This document shows positions 34,345 to 45,127 of a DNA stretch of 64,000 nucleotides, piece after piece. Position numbers and translations under genes: made by a program. How positions within the stretch are numbered: position 1 is the first letter of the stretch; the number at the start of each line of letters is the position of its first letter. The DNA comes from Tragulus kanchil. Taxonomy: Eukaryota; Chordata; Mammalia; Artiodactyla; Tragulidae. The notes beneath the pieces were generated by a model. It saw nothing but the letters and a program-made list of their open reading frames with translations, was not told where the DNA came from and ran no database searches. The stretch spans positions 107,627,431 to 107,691,430 of the forward strand of contig JAIOJX010000028.1 of NCBI GenBank assembly GCA_022376925.1. The letters run 5' to 3'.

Positions 34345-34660
34345 ACTTTAGTTCAAATGAACAGTGATATCATCTTGACTCTGTATTCAGATCAGGGTCA
34401 ATTCATTAGCCAAGGTTATTATGGGTGATAAAACTGTCCTAGACTTTCTCCTTGCAGCCCTGAGTGGAGTCTGTGCAATCTTAACACAAACTACTATACC
34501 TAAGTAGAGTAAGGCTAAGCAGAAAGGACAATAGAGAAATTTAAGGTGAAAGCCACCTAGCTTTATATAGTAAACTTGGATGGTTTACAGAATTGGTTGT
34601 GATTGTATTATTTGTTCTTTTAAGTAGAAGCACTGATAGCTCTCATTTTGGACTACCTTC
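34345..34660 (+). pseudogene. Endogenous retrovirus env TM-subunit remnant
   Basis: At 34439-34483 the plus strand encodes LDFLLAALSGVCAIL, preceded in frame by VNSLAKVIMGDKTV. This is the layout of the transmembrane-subunit heptad and immunosuppressive region of gammaretrovirus-like (class I) env proteins. Downstream, after a frame change, TIEKFKVKAT and then a hydrophobic run ELVVIVLFVLLS (34590-34625) sit where the family has its membrane-proximal part and membrane anchor. The paired cysteines expected just after the motif are lost, and stops are frequent. The protein is dead. The 5' edge of this remnant is also present at 33290-33327 through local duplication 8. Confidence 0.65.
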
Positions 34661-34664
34661 AGGG

Positions 34665-35255
34665 ATGTTTGTAATGAACAGTCTTGGAAAACAGAGAGTG
34701 TCTCCCTCCACATCAAAGAGCAATTTGTTCACTCCCCATTATTATAAAGATCATGTCTCCTTTTGGAACAAAGGACAAACTTATTTGTAACTGACTATAA
34801 AAAACTGGATTCCCTAAGCTTAGGATTTCCCTACTGCAATATAATCCCCACTGTCTGGAAGTATCACCTGACTATTTGTCATATTGCTCTGTGGAAACTG
34901 AGGCTTGGGGAACTGGCACAAGTAAATGATGACACTCTGTGCATGTGTCCTTAGTCACTCAGTCGTGTCTGACTCTTTGCAACCCTATGGGCTGTAGCCC
35001 ACCAGGCTGCTCTGTCCATGGGATTCTCCAAGCAAGAATACTGGAGTGGGCTGCCATGCCCTCCTCCGGGGAATTTTCCCAACCCAGGGATTGAACCCAG
35101 ATCTCCTGCACTAGAGACAGATTCTTTACCATCTGAGCCACCAGGGAAGCCCTTGTACTCTAGCTACTGCTGCTTCTATGAGTAATAAACCGTTCCTTAT
35201 CTTTGTCTCAGTAATCTCAGGTCTTCTGCCAGTGTTCATGGGCAACACAGACAAA
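34665..35255 (+). mobile_element. Possible 3' LTR of the ERV, with Bov-A insertion
   Basis: Sequence follows the env remnant as a 3' LTR would. It contains an AATAAA signal at 35184-35189 with a T/C-rich downstream stretch (CCGTTCCTTATCTTTGTCTC). Borders are uncertain and no second LTR copy is in the window to compare. Confidence 0.35.
34943..35153 (-). mobile_element. Bov-A/Bov-tA SINE
   Basis: Reverse orientation: TAGTCACTCAGTCGTGTCTG, GCCCACCAGGCTGCTCTGTC, CCCAGGGATTGAACCCAG, TTTACCATCTGAGCCACCAG, GGAAGCCC. This is the BovB-tailed ruminant SINE. It is inserted in the possible LTR. Confidence 0.93.
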
Positions 35256-35420
35256 GAAATTGACAAATCTAGCAGGAAATAGCAATTAAGTGGACAAGAA
35301 GGTATGGATAAGCAGAGGTTTTTGCAGCCCTGAGAAGCTGGGGAGACATAAATTAGTGTTCCAAGCTACAAAGGCAGTCAGAACTTAAAGGAATGAAGTC
35401 TCAGAGAGAGAAAGGAAGTT
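35256..35420. other. Unassigned unique sequence
   Basis: No gene or named repeat. CAGCCCTGAGAAGCTGGGGAG lies near its middle. Confidence 0.4.
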
Positions 35421-35946
35421 CAGAGACATGAGACTAATAGTTTAAGCCATTTTTCTTCCCAAGGCATTCATCAATTCATAAATAGCACAGGTCAAGAGGC
35501 AGAAAAGCAGAAAAGAATATGGTTTTAAAGAGGCTGAGATGCTAAGAAGAATTTTACATAGTTTAAGAGGACTGGGGAAAAGAGAACTTGAGCTCATGTT
35601 TTGCCTAAGAGAAAAGATCTTGGTAAACATCTCAGATTTTCAGCTGGGACTCCCATAAAGTTCCACCTTAGAAGTAAGGATGAAGTGGAAATAATCTGAC
35701 CTTATAAAGACTGCAATCCAAACCTTAATCATCCCAATAACATACTAATATTATTAATAGTATAGTCAAAGTTATCTGCTCCTACTCTAAATATTACCAG
35801 AAGCTGAAGAAAATCCCCTCTGGAAATCTTCCAGAAATTCTATGATTTTCAATACTAAGAGTAAGGGTAAATATTTAAATATACAATAGAAACAGGCCCA
35901 CAGATAATCCAGGTGTTAGAATTATCAGACATAGACTTTAAAATAA

Positions 35947-36214
35947 ATTTTTTTTTTGGCCACTTCTTTTGGCCTTTCATTTATCCATTTTCATCCATCT
36001 TTGTTCTTTGGCCTGTGTGGGTCTCGCATTGCAGCGGCCTCTTTCGTCGCAGAGCACCGGCTCCAGGTGCATGTGCTCCAGAGCTCCGGCCCTGTAGTCA
36101 GACACATCTGTCCAGCCGCTCCATGGTACGTGTGATCCTCCCAGGTCAGAGATCCAACCCACGCCCCTTGCACTGCAAGGTAGTGTCCTTACTCACTGGA
36201 TCACCAGGAAAGCC
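35947..36214 (-). mobile_element. tRNA-derived CHR-like SINE
   Basis: TTGGCCACTTCTTTTGGCC tail complement, CATCCATCTTTGTTCTTTGG, CTGGATCACCAGGAAAGCC head complement. The 9-bp target duplication TTAAAATAA lies at 35938-35946 and 36215-36223. The tail is intermediate between the two subtypes. Confidence 0.88.
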
Positions 36215-37038
36215 TTAAAATAATTGTGATTCATATTTGTAGGAAAACAAATGGCAAGATGGAAAATTTCACTGAAGAACTGGAATCTATGTCAAATAAT
36301 CAAACACAACTTATAGGACTTAATAATATAAAATAAAATTAGCAATGTCATGGTTTATCAAAAGGTTAGATATGGCAAAAGACAGGTATTTGTGATCTGA
36401 GAAATCAGTCAGCAAAAATATCCAGACTAGGAAGACAATGGAAAATATGGAAGAGGTCTTAAGATGAATATGAGATCTAGTGAAAGCATCTACTGTATCT
36501 GTAACTGGTATACAGAGACATGAGACTAATAGTTTAAGCCATTTTTCTTCCCAAGGCATTCATCAATTCATAAATAGCACAGGTCAAGAGGCAGAAAAGC
36601 AGAAAAGAATATGGTTTTAAAGAGGCTGAGATGCTAAGAAGAATTTTACATAGTTTAAGAGGACTGGGGAAAAGAGAACTTGAGCTCATGTTTTGCCTAA
36701 GAGAAAAGATCTTGGTAAACATCTCAGATTTTCAGCTGGGACTCCCATAAAGTTCCACCTTAGAAGTAAGGATGAAGTGGAAATAATCTGACCTTATAAA
36801 GACTGCAATCCAAACCTTAATCATCCCAATAACATACTAATATTATTAATAGTATAGTCAAAGTTATCTGCTCCTACTCTAAATATTACCAGAAGCTGAA
36901 GAAAATCCCCTCTGGAAATCTTCCAGAAATTCTATGATTTTCAATACTAAGAGTAAGGGTAAATATTTAAATATACAATAGAAACAGGCCCACAGATAAT
37001 CCAGGTGTTAGAATTATCAGACATAGACTTTAAAATAA

Positions 37039-37306
37039 ATTTTTTTTTTGGCCACTTCTTTTGGCCTTTCATTTATCCATTTTCATCCATCTTTGTTCTT
37101 TGGCCTGTGTGGGTCTCGCATTGCAGCGGCCTCTTTCGTCGCAGAGCACCGGCTCCAGGTGCATGTGCTCCAGAGCTCCGGCCCTGTAGTCAGACACATC
37201 TGTCCAGCCGCTCCATGGTACGTGTGATCCTCCCAGGTCAGAGATCCAACCCACCCCCCTTGCACTGCAAGGTAGTGTCCTTACTCACTGGATCACCAGG
37301 AAAGCC
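37039..37306 (-). mobile_element. CHR-like SINE, second copy
   Basis: Copy of 35947-36214 carried by local duplication 9, with one base changed near 37255. Confidence 0.88.
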
Positions 37307-37605
37307 TTAAAATAATTGTGATTCATATTTGTAGGAAAACAAATGGCAAGATGGAAAATTTCACTGAAGAACTGGAATCTATGTCAAATAATCAAACACA
37401 ACTTATAGGACTTAATAATATAAAATAAAATTAGCAATGTCATGGTTTATCAAAAGGTTAGATATGGCAAAAGACAGGTATTTGTGATCTGAGAAATCAG
37501 TCAGCAAAAATATCCAGACTAGGAAGACAATGGAAAATATGGAAGAGGTCTTAAGATGAATATGAGATCTAGTGAAAGCATCTACTGTATCTGTAACTGG
37601 TATAC

Positions 37606-37892
37606 CAGAGAGGAGAGCAAGAGAATGGGTAAAAGCTAGTATTTGAAAAGATTATGATCAAGAATTTTCTAAAATTGAAAAGAAAATGCCAACTATGATT
37701 TCCAAGTAGGATAAATTCAAAGAATAGCACACCTGGGACCATCACAGTAAAGTTCTGCAAATAAAAAAGAGAAAAATCATACTGTTGTTTCAGCAAGTGG
37801 AAATAGACATTATCTTCCAAGAAGCAACTGTCTTTCCTACAGAAATAATGGAATTCAGAAGACAATGGAATGACTACTGTTAGGTGTTGAAA
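37606..37892. other. Unassigned unique sequence
   Basis: No gene seen. A minus frame of 149 codons at 37569-38018 runs through this stretch and the LTR beyond. It has no domain and is judged chance. Confidence 0.4.
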
Positions 37893-38089
37893 GAAAATAA
37901 TTGCTTTTATGGACAGAAGGGTGTCCTCCTCCTTCACAAAAAAATCATATGTTGAAGTCCTAACTCCCAGTGTGACTATATCTGGAGAAAGGGTCTCTAT
38001 GGAGGTAACTAAAGTCAAATAAAGACATAAAGGTGACCCTAATCTAATAGGATTAGTGTCCTAATAAGCAAGTGACACCAGAGAGTTCT

Positions 38090-38133
<44 letters not shown>

Positions 38134-38273
38134 CAGGAAGGCCACATGAGGACACAGAAAGAAAGCAACAATCGATAAGCCAAGAAGAAACTCCTCACCA
38201 GAAACCAACCCTGGGGTTCTTTGATGTTAGACTTCTAGCCTCTATAACTACAAGAAAATAGCTGACTAATACA
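37893..38273 (+). mobile_element. MLT1/MST-type MaLR solo LTR
   Basis: AAATCATATGTTGAAGTCCTAACTCCCAG, then GGATTAGTGTCCTAATAAGC, CCAGAGAGTTCTCTGC, CCACATGAGGACACAG, TCACCAGAAACC and GACTTCTAGCCTCTATAACTACAAGAAAATA. This is the layout of the old mammalian ERVL-MaLR LTRs. A CA microsatellite has expanded inside it. Confidence 0.75.
38093..38130. repeat. (CA)n microsatellite
   Basis: About 19 uninterrupted CA units inside the MLT1-type LTR. Likely length-polymorphic. Confidence 0.95.
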
Positions 38274-38279
38274 CCAACT

Positions 38280-39060
38280 AGAATTCCTCACTCAGAAAAA
38301 ATTGTCTTTAAAATGAAGGTGATATAAAGACATTTCCTGACAGACATAAATGACAGAATTTATCAGGGAAGGTGCATACTGAAAAAAACACTAAATGGAG
38401 CTCTCCAAGAAGAAGAAATATTATATCATCCAAAAAGAAACAGAAATTTAAGAATTAAGGTATAACATAAAAGATAAAAATATTGGAAAATTTTAAATAC
38501 ATACTGACTATGGGAAAACAAAATCAAAGTAAACTGTCTCATGGTGCCCAAAATATGTGCAGAATTTATTTTAATGAATGCAAATAATAACAGAAAAGGT
38601 AGGATTGGAATAAATGAAGTTTTGAGTGATGATAAAAGTACTGATTTATATCAATGTATTCATGTCTAGAGTAACCAGAAAAAAAATAGGAAAATATTTA
38701 TAACTAAGAAGTCATTGGAGGAAGGAATGCAATAATAAAAAAAGACACTCAATTAGTCTAAACAAAGGTAAAAGTGGGGAAGAAGGAAAACTGTGATAGA
38801 TACACCATTCTAGAAAGCACATATCAATACATTTTTAAGAATAGTTATCATATGATTATGGATAACATTCCAGCCATACTGGAATGAATCAAAAATCCAT
38901 AGCCTGAAAAATTTCTAGAAAATCTCCAAATGTTGGGTAGTTAAGCAACACACTCAGATAAACAAATCATGGGTCAAATAAATTTCAAGGAAAATTAGAA
39001 AATAGTCTGAACTGAAATATTTTATATAAACTAAGCACATTAAAAGTGAGTCAGTAATTA
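38280..39060. other. Unassigned AT-rich sequence (old L1 possible)
   Basis: No gene seen. Text such as AAGACATTTCCTGACAGACATAAA and CAAATGTTGGGTAGTTAAGCAACACACT suggests very old L1 ORF2 remains, but frames are too broken to assign. Second copy at about 39456-40236. Confidence 0.35.
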
Positions 39061-39066
39061 CCTAGA

Positions 39067-39285
39067 GTAACTATCTGTAAACTTTTCTGTAAAGGGCCAG
39101 AGTAAATATTTTAAGCTTTGAAAACCATATAATCTCTGTCACAACTACTCATTTCTACTGTTTTGGCGCAAAAGTTGCCACAGACAATACGTAAATGAAT
39201 GAGAATGACTATGTTCAAATAAAATTTTATTTTTAAAAAAAGTTGACAGGCTGGATTTGGCCTACTTTGCTGACCCCTACACTGC
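39067..39285 (+). mobile_element. MER1-type hAT-Charlie DNA transposon fossil
   Basis: CTGTAAAGGGCCAGAGTAAATATTTTAAGC, TCTGTCACAACTACTCA, TGGCGCAAAAGTTGCCACAGACAATACGTAAA, CAAATAAAATTTTATTTT and GGATTTGGCCTACTTTGCTGACCCCT are the ordered blocks of this family. Confidence 0.75.
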
Positions 39286-40242
39286 AAGAAAAACTAAAAT
39301 TTGAATGGGAAAAAATATAATTAGTGTATACTGCTTAGCTTAGCAGTGACCCATATTCATATAATCTTAATACTATAAATTCTAACTACTAAAATTTCGA
39401 TGTTAGACTTCTAGCCTCTATAACTACAAGAAAATAGCTGACTAATACACCAACTAGAATTCCTCACTCAGAAAAAATTGTCTTTAAAATGAAGGTGATA
39501 TAAAGACATTTCCTGACAGACATAAATGACAGAATTTATCAGGGAAGGTGCATACTGAAAAAAACACTAAATGGAGCTCTCCAAGAAGAAGAAATATTAT
39601 ATCATCCAAAAAGAAACAGAAATTTAAGAATTAAGGTATAACATAAAAGATAAAAATATTGGAAAATTTTAAATACATACTGACTATGGGAAAACAAAAT
39701 CAAAGTAAACTGTCTCATGGTGCCCAAAATATGTGCAGAATTTATTTTAATGAATGCAAATAATAACAGAAAAGGTAGGATTGGAATAAATGAAGTTTTG
39801 AGTGATGATAAAAGTACTGATTTATATCAATGTATTCATGTCTAGAGTAACCAGAAAAAAAATAGGAAAATATTTATAACTAAGAAGTCATTGGAGGAAG
39901 GAATGCAATAATAAAAAAAGACACTCAATTAGTCTAAACAAAGGTAAAAGGGGGGAAGAAGGAAAACTGTGATAGATACACCATTCTAGAAAGCACATAT
40001 CAATACTTTTTTAAGAATAGTTATCATATGATTATGGATAACATTCCAGCCATACTGGAATGAATCAAAAATCCATAGCCTGAAAAATTTCTAGAAAATC
40101 TCCAAATGTTGGGTAGTTAAGCAACACACTCAGATAAACAAATCATGGGTCAAATAAATTTCAAGGAAAATTAGAAAATAGTCTGAACTGAAATATTTTA
40201 TATAAACTAAGCACATTAAAAGTGAGTCAGTAATTACCTAGA

Positions 40243-40461
40243 GTAACTATCTGTAAACTTTTCTGTAAAGGGCCAGAGTAAATATTTTAAGCTTTGAAAA
40301 CCATATAATCTCTGTCACAACTACTCATTTCTACTGTTTTGGCGCAAAAGTTGCCACAGACAATACGTAAATGAATGAGAATGACTATGTTCAAATAAAA
40401 TTTTATTTTTAAAAAAAGTTGACAGGCTGGATTTGGCCTACTTTGCTGACCCCTACACTGC
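40243..40461 (+). mobile_element. MER1-type fossil, second copy
   Basis: Copy of 39067-39285 carried by local duplication 10. Confidence 0.75.
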
Positions 40462-40565
40462 AAGAAAAACTAAAATTTGAATGGGAAAAAATATAATTAG
40501 TGTATACTGCTTAGCTTAGCAGTGACCCATATTCATATAATCTTAATACTATAAATTCTAACTAC

Positions 40566-41054
40566 TGACTTAAGCAAAAATGAGGTATAATTATAGAAGA
40601 AGTAGAGGAGCAATCTCACAACTGTCAAGCAGGAAGTGAATAACCACTTAATTGATAATTCAAGAGATTGCAATATAAGAACAGTTTTAAGAAATACCAG
40701 CAGAAATAGTTTAACCGTGTAAAGTGACTGGTCCTCCTGGATATTGTGCCTATAAAGAGAGATGAGGAAAGAGAAGTCCACAGTTTTTTTATACAAAACC
40801 GTTAGTACTGCCATTTGATTTTTAGCTATACATATTTACTACTTAAAATAAAAATAATTCTACATTACATACATATGAGAGAGAGAGAGAGAGAAGAGAT
40901 CATTACTATAAAAGCCCTCGAATGAATCATGGCTCCTTGTCTCCACACTCTTCTGTATTACATTTCCTTTCATCAAGACATGAAGTCTATTCTTCTGCCC
41001 TCTTAATCTCTGTTGGCTCCATACCTTGCTTTGATCAACAGAACACTAAGAAGG
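40566..41054. other. Unassigned unique sequence with a GA run
   Basis: No gene seen. A GA microsatellite (about 10 units) lies at 40876-40895. Confidence 0.5.
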
Positions 41055-41065
41055 AGGAACAGAAG

Positions 41066-41276
41066 GGCTTCCCTGGCAGCTCAGATAGTAAAGAATCTGC
41101 TTGCAATGCAAGAGATCAGGGTTTGATCCCTGGGTGGGGAAGTTCCCCTGGAGAAGGGAATGGTAACCCACTCTAGTATTCCCTGGAGAATTCCATGGAC
41201 AGAGGAGCCAGGTGGGCTACAGTCCACAGGGTCACAAAGAGTCAGAGACAACTACGCAACTAACACTTTCACATTC
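41066..41276 (+). mobile_element. Bov-A/Bov-tA SINE
   Basis: GGCTTCCCTGGCAGCTCAGA, GGGTTTGATCCCTGGGTGG, GGAATGGTAACCCACTCTAG, GAGGAGCCAGGTGGGCTACA and a GAGTCAGAGACAACTACGCA tail. The 11-bp target duplication AGGAACAGAAG is perfect (41055-41065 and 41277-41287). Confidence 0.95.
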
Positions 41277-41287
41277 AGGAACAGAAG

Positions 41288-41520
41288 GCACACAGCAGTT
41301 ACTGGTCTAATTCTGAAATCCAACCAGACACATGTTTTTAGCCCTCTTGCTCTGATGGTGGAGAATTTTCCTTGATTAGGTCTGGCTCTACAGTCTGGAA
41401 GCTGTCGCATTACCCAGTTTTCCTCAGCCATCTTCCACTAGGCTCCTGGCTCCAACTGTTGAATCATCCTTTCCTTTCCATTAGAAATAACTCATTTTTG
41501 AAGTTCAATAATTTTTAGAA
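41288..41520. other. Unassigned unique sequence
   Basis: No gene or named repeat. Confidence 0.4.
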
Positions 41521-41524
41521 ATGT

Positions 41525-41735
41525 GCACATGCACTGACCCAGAGATACTGGGACAGTGAATGTTCCCAATAATATTCCTAAGAGAATGTACCAAATATAA
41601 CTACTTATATACAGAGAAATATATGAAGTGGATATATGTGAAAACTTAATTGTACTATTTGGAAAATTAAAAAACTAGAAACAATATAAATCAACCAATG
41701 AGTGGCTTATTTAAATAACTGTAGTTCCTGGCACA
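41525..41735 (+). mobile_element. Probable old L1 3' segment
   Basis: AAAAAACTAGAAACAATATAAATCAACC and TTAAATAACTGTAGTTCCTGG fit the old L1 segment that reads 'aaactggaaacaacctaaatg...ggttaaataaat'. Tentative. Confidence 0.4.
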
Positions 41736-41799
41736 TTCTTTTTCTTTTTCCTTTTTTTTTTTTTTTTTTTTTTGAGAGTTGTTTTTTTGGTTTAAGTTT

Positions 41800-42079
41800 T
41801 TTTCTTTTCTTTTCTTTTTTTTTAAACTTTGGCCTTTTATTGGTCCTGCATTTATTTATTTTCATCCATCTTAATTCTTTGACCTGTGTGGGCCTCCCAT
41901 CGCAGTGGCTTCTCTTGTTGCAGAGCACGGGCTCCGGGCGCATGCACTGCAGAACACTGGCGTGCAATTGGACACACCGGTCCTGCTGTCCCGCGGCATA
42001 TGGGATCTTCCCATGCCAGGGATTGAACCGGTTCCCCTTGCACTGCAAGGCAGACTCTTTATCCACTGGACCACCAGGT
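41800..42079 (-). mobile_element. tRNA-derived CHR-like SINE, T/A-tail subtype
   Basis: T-rich tail complement, TTTGGCCTTTTATTGGTCC, CATCCATCTTAATTCTTTG, GCGCATGCACTGCAGAAC, GGGATTGAACCGG and CTGGACCACCAGG. The first bases of the head are missing at 42079. A T-rich run at 41749-41773 lies just upstream. Confidence 0.88.
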
Positions 42080-42489
42080 TTCAATATCTCAATATTGTAA
42101 TAATATAAGTAATTGCAATATTACTCTTCCCAACTAATGGAGTTTCTAAATAAAGATCCATTCATTCAGCAAATAGAGGAGGTTCATTACCATGCGTGCT
42201 GAAAAGCTCCCTGAGAGCGCTAACCCTTCCAGAGCAGGTTCCTTCCCCTGCTTTCAGTCAATTTTAATTATGTCCAATCTCACCACAAAGAAACACCTGT
42301 TGTTTCTAAAAGACCATGTAAAATAAGGGAATAATATTAATGACTGAAGGAAAGTTTTTAAAGCACACAAGTTTTGATAAAACAAAACCATCTCTTTCAG
42401 AACAAAAGAATTAAAGATAGGGATTTATATTGGCAATTGAAAGGTCATGTTTTTAACTTAGCAAGAAAGAAGAAATCGGAATGAAAGAC
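42080..42489. other. Unassigned unique sequence
   Basis: No gene or named repeat. Confidence 0.4.
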
Positions 42490-42937
42490 AATTTATTAAA
42501 CTTTATATTTTATTGAAATGTACTTGACTTATAATATTATATTCATTTTTGGTATATCATGGACTAATTCAATATTTTTATACATTATGAAATTACCACC
42601 ATGATAAGGTGAGTTACTATCACCATACAAGTTTATCACCACACTATTTACTATATTCCCTATGCTGTACAGTATATCTTTATTTATTTTATAACTGGAA
42701 TTTTGTCTTCTTAATTTCCTTCTCACATTTCAACTATCCCCAGTGTAGCAATCACCAGATTGTTCTCTATATCTGAGTCTGTTTTTGTCTTGCTTTTTAA
42801 TCTGTTTCAATACCTACATATAAGTGGAATCAGATGGTATTTGACTTCTTTCAGTTGTCATAATACTCTCTAAGTCTACTCACGGTTTTGCAAATGGAAA
42901 GATTTCATTCTTTTTTATAGCATAGTAATATTCCATT
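42490..42937 (-). mobile_element. Old L1 (L1MA-like) 3' end, antisense
   Basis: Plus-strand text TTTATTGAAATGTACTTGAC, AAATTACCACCATGATAAGG, CTATATTCCCTATGCTGTACAG, CATATAAGTGGAATCAGATGG and ATAGCATAGTAATATTCCATTC is the complement of old L1 3' sequence. Confidence 0.7.
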
Positions 42938-42939
42938 CT

Positions 42940-43157
42940 CTGTGTGTGTGCTTAGTTGCCCAGTTGTGTCTGACTCCTTGCAACGCCATGGACTGTAGCC
43001 CACCAGGTTCCTCTGTCCATAGTATTTTCCAGGCAAGAATACTGGAATGGGTAGCCACTTCCTTCTTCACAGGATCTCCCAGACCCAGGGATTAAACCTA
43101 GGTCTCCTACATTGCAAGCAGATTCTTTAACAACTGAGCCATCTGGGAAGCTACCTT
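42940..43157 (-). mobile_element. Bov-A/Bov-tA SINE
   Basis: GCTTAGTTGCCCAGTTGTGTC, GCCCACCAGGTTCCTCTGTC, CCCAGGGATTAAACC and TTTAACAACTGAGCCATCTGG give the reverse Bov-A layout. It is inserted in or beside the antisense L1. Confidence 0.92.
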
Positions 43158-43730
43158 TCAGAGTTGATTATAAATAATATTAGTTCGTATTTACCTTATC
43201 AAAACTTCTTAGTGTTGATTTTATCATGTTTAATGAATAAGAATCCAAGGCTTAGCAAAAGTTAACAAATTCTCTGAAGGTCACTCAGTTGGCAAGAGAC
43301 AGAAAAAGATCCCAATTCAAAGAATCTCTTGGCAAGACTAAGGCACTTTCTACTGCTGTAACAAATGATTCCTGTGGAGGAGGTCAAGAAATAAAGCAGT
43401 ACAGAGGGGAGAGAGCCTAGAAAGAAGCATCCTCTGATACCACATTCCCTTTCCCATTGGCTGTGATTATCTTTGAAGCATATTCCTTTTCATAAATATC
43501 TAGTAAGGGTCTCATTCCCTCTGTCAATTATGAATCCATTCAATTACTCATTCATGTTATCTTCTTTTTAATTTACTCTGAATCCTGCCTAGTATTCTGA
43601 ACAGTGCCAAAGTTAAAGAGATACATGTGTTCTGGATCGATTTGTTATGAGACCAAATTGTCACGAAAATTGGGACTCTGCTTATATCTATTTACCCTCA
43701 GGTATGGCAAATCTCTATATGTCCCATGCT
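43158..43730. other. Unassigned unique sequence
   Basis: No gene recognised. Confidence 0.4.
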
Positions 43731-43743
43731 AAAATCTCTGTGA

Positions 43744-44040
43744 GAGAAAGATAAATATTGTATACTGACACATATATATGGAATCTAGAAAGATGGTGCT
43801 GAGGAACGTACATGCCGAGCAGCAATGGAGAGGCGGCCATGGAGAACATTGGACATTGGGACAAGGTAGGGGAATAAGCTGTGGGATCTAAAACAGGGGC
43901 TCTGTGGCCCCCTAGAGGGGTGGGACGGGGAGGGAGATGGGGGCAGCTGGGAGGGGACATATGTATACTTATGGCGGATTCAGGTTGATGTGTGGCAGTA
44001 AACGACAAAACTCTGTAAAAAAAACCTAATAATAATAAAC
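43744..44040 (+). mobile_element. Short L1 3' end with target duplication
   Basis: CACATATATATGGAATCTAG, GATGGTGCTGAGGAACGTAC, GGCCCCCTAGAGGGGTGGG, CTTATGGCGGATTCAGGTTG and GGCAGTAAACGACAAAACTC with a short A-rich tail. The 13-bp duplication AAAATCTCTGTGA is perfect (43731-43743 and 44041-44053). Its tail differs from those at 5492 and 29500, so it represents another L1 subfamily. Confidence 0.9.
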
Positions 44041-44074
44041 AAAATCTCTGTGAAGCTTTTATGCTTTCTGGTTA

Positions 44075-44216
44075 AAAACTCAAGAGTTTCTAAACTTGAA
44101 CATGTGCCAAAATCACCTGGAAAGTTACTAAAAGTGCAAATCCTCAAGGCCTCTTCAAATCTACTGAAATATATCCTCTGGTGTCCTTGAACCAAACTTT
44201 GGAAATCACTGCCATA
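44075..44216. mobile_element. Probable MER5/MER20-type DNA transposon fossil
   Basis: AGAGTTTCTAAACTTGAACATG, AAAATCACCTGGAAAG and CAAACTTTGGAAATCACTG resemble short hAT-Charlie elements with inverted ends. Confidence 0.5.
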
Positions 44217-44925
44217 AAACGGTACTGGAAATATGCAATATAATGTTGGGGTTTTTTTAACAAGCTATTTTGTTTTTAGATTTCAATGAGCTAAGTTAGT
44301 TAGTTAAACATAATTTAAAACAATCAAAACAGATCTAGGTACATGGAGGCCTCCAGTCCTTGACTGGACCCAGGCAGAAAACACAAAGTGTTAAAGGAGA
44401 CAGCGATGCCTACCCACAGGTTAATGGAACTATACATGGGGTAGAAATCCATAGTCAGATCCAGGGTCAGCTCTGCCCCATACAGGTCATAACTCTACTG
44501 CTGGCCTCAGTTTCTCTTGGTTTCTGATGCTGCTGCTATTCCTTTTTAGTCTCCCTTGCCTTTTGTTCCCTCCATTTGTCTTTTAAATGTGACTGTACTT
44601 TAGAGTCCTGTCCTCAGTTACTCTTTGAACTATACACACTAAACGTGGCTCAGGTCATCAGAGCCCCATGTTTTGAATGACCATCTAGATACAAAAGTCT
44701 TCCAAATCTGCATCTTCAGGAGTGTCCTCAGTTACACTCTGAAGTACAAGACTACTGGGTTGTTCAGGTGGCCCTAGAATTAGAGAGATAACAGACATCT
44801 TACAGCCTTTCTTCATCATCAACCTATTTCCCACCAGTTAATCTGGAACATTTTTAACTTTTCACTATTACTTTCTGAAATACCTACTTTAGAAAGTTAC
44901 TTAAGCCAGATCTACCAGCATTAGG
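44217..44925. other. Unassigned unique sequence
   Basis: No gene or named repeat. Confidence 0.4.
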
Positions 44926-44926
44926 G

Positions 44927-45127
44927 GGCTTCCCTGGTAGCTGAGATAGTAAACAATCTGCTTGCAATGCAGGAGACCCAGATTCAATACCTGGGTTGGG
45001 AAGGCCCCCTGGAAAAAGGAATGGCAACCCACTCCAGTATTCTTGCCTGGAAAATCCCAGAGGAGCCTGGTGGGCGATAGTCCATGGGGTCGCAACAAAT
45101 TGGATACAACTGAGTGACTAACACATG
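44927..45127 (+). mobile_element. Bov-A/Bov-tA SINE
   Basis: GGCTTCCCTGGTAGCTGAGA, CAATGCAGGAGACCCAG, GGAATGGCAACCCACTCCAG, GAGGAGCCTGGTGGGCG and CAACTGAGTGACTAACACATG. Confidence 0.93.

Larger units (their letters stand above)
32315..34416. repeat. Local direct duplication 8, offset 1089 bp
   Basis: Positions 32315-33327 recur at 33404-34416. The junction (33328-33403) includes GCACACTCTGCTTTTGGAGC and the following text to CTACAAGGATC, which is a displaced copy of 32196-32251. The unit includes a BovB 3' end and reaches into the ERV env remnant. Confidence 0.95.
35421..37605. repeat. Local direct duplication 9, offset 1092 bp
   Basis: Positions 35421-36512 recur at 36513-37605 directly abutting. 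The sequence CAGAGA is shared at the join. The visible difference is CCCACGCCCC/CCCACCCCCC inside the SINE. The unit holds unique DNA plus one SINE. Confidence 0.95.
38223..40565. repeat. Local direct duplication 10, offset 1176 bp
   Basis: Positions 38223-39390 recur at 39399-40565 with an 8-base join (AAAATTTC). Differences are AAAGTGGGG/AAAGGGGGG and TACATTTTT/TACTTTTTT. The unit starts inside the MLT1-type LTR and ends after a MER1-type element. It is the longest of the set. Confidence 0.95.

Noticed and set aside
37569..38018. 149-codon minus-strand frame
   Set aside because: It runs from unique DNA into an MLT1-type LTR, has no domain, and shows no start or codon pattern typical of a gene.
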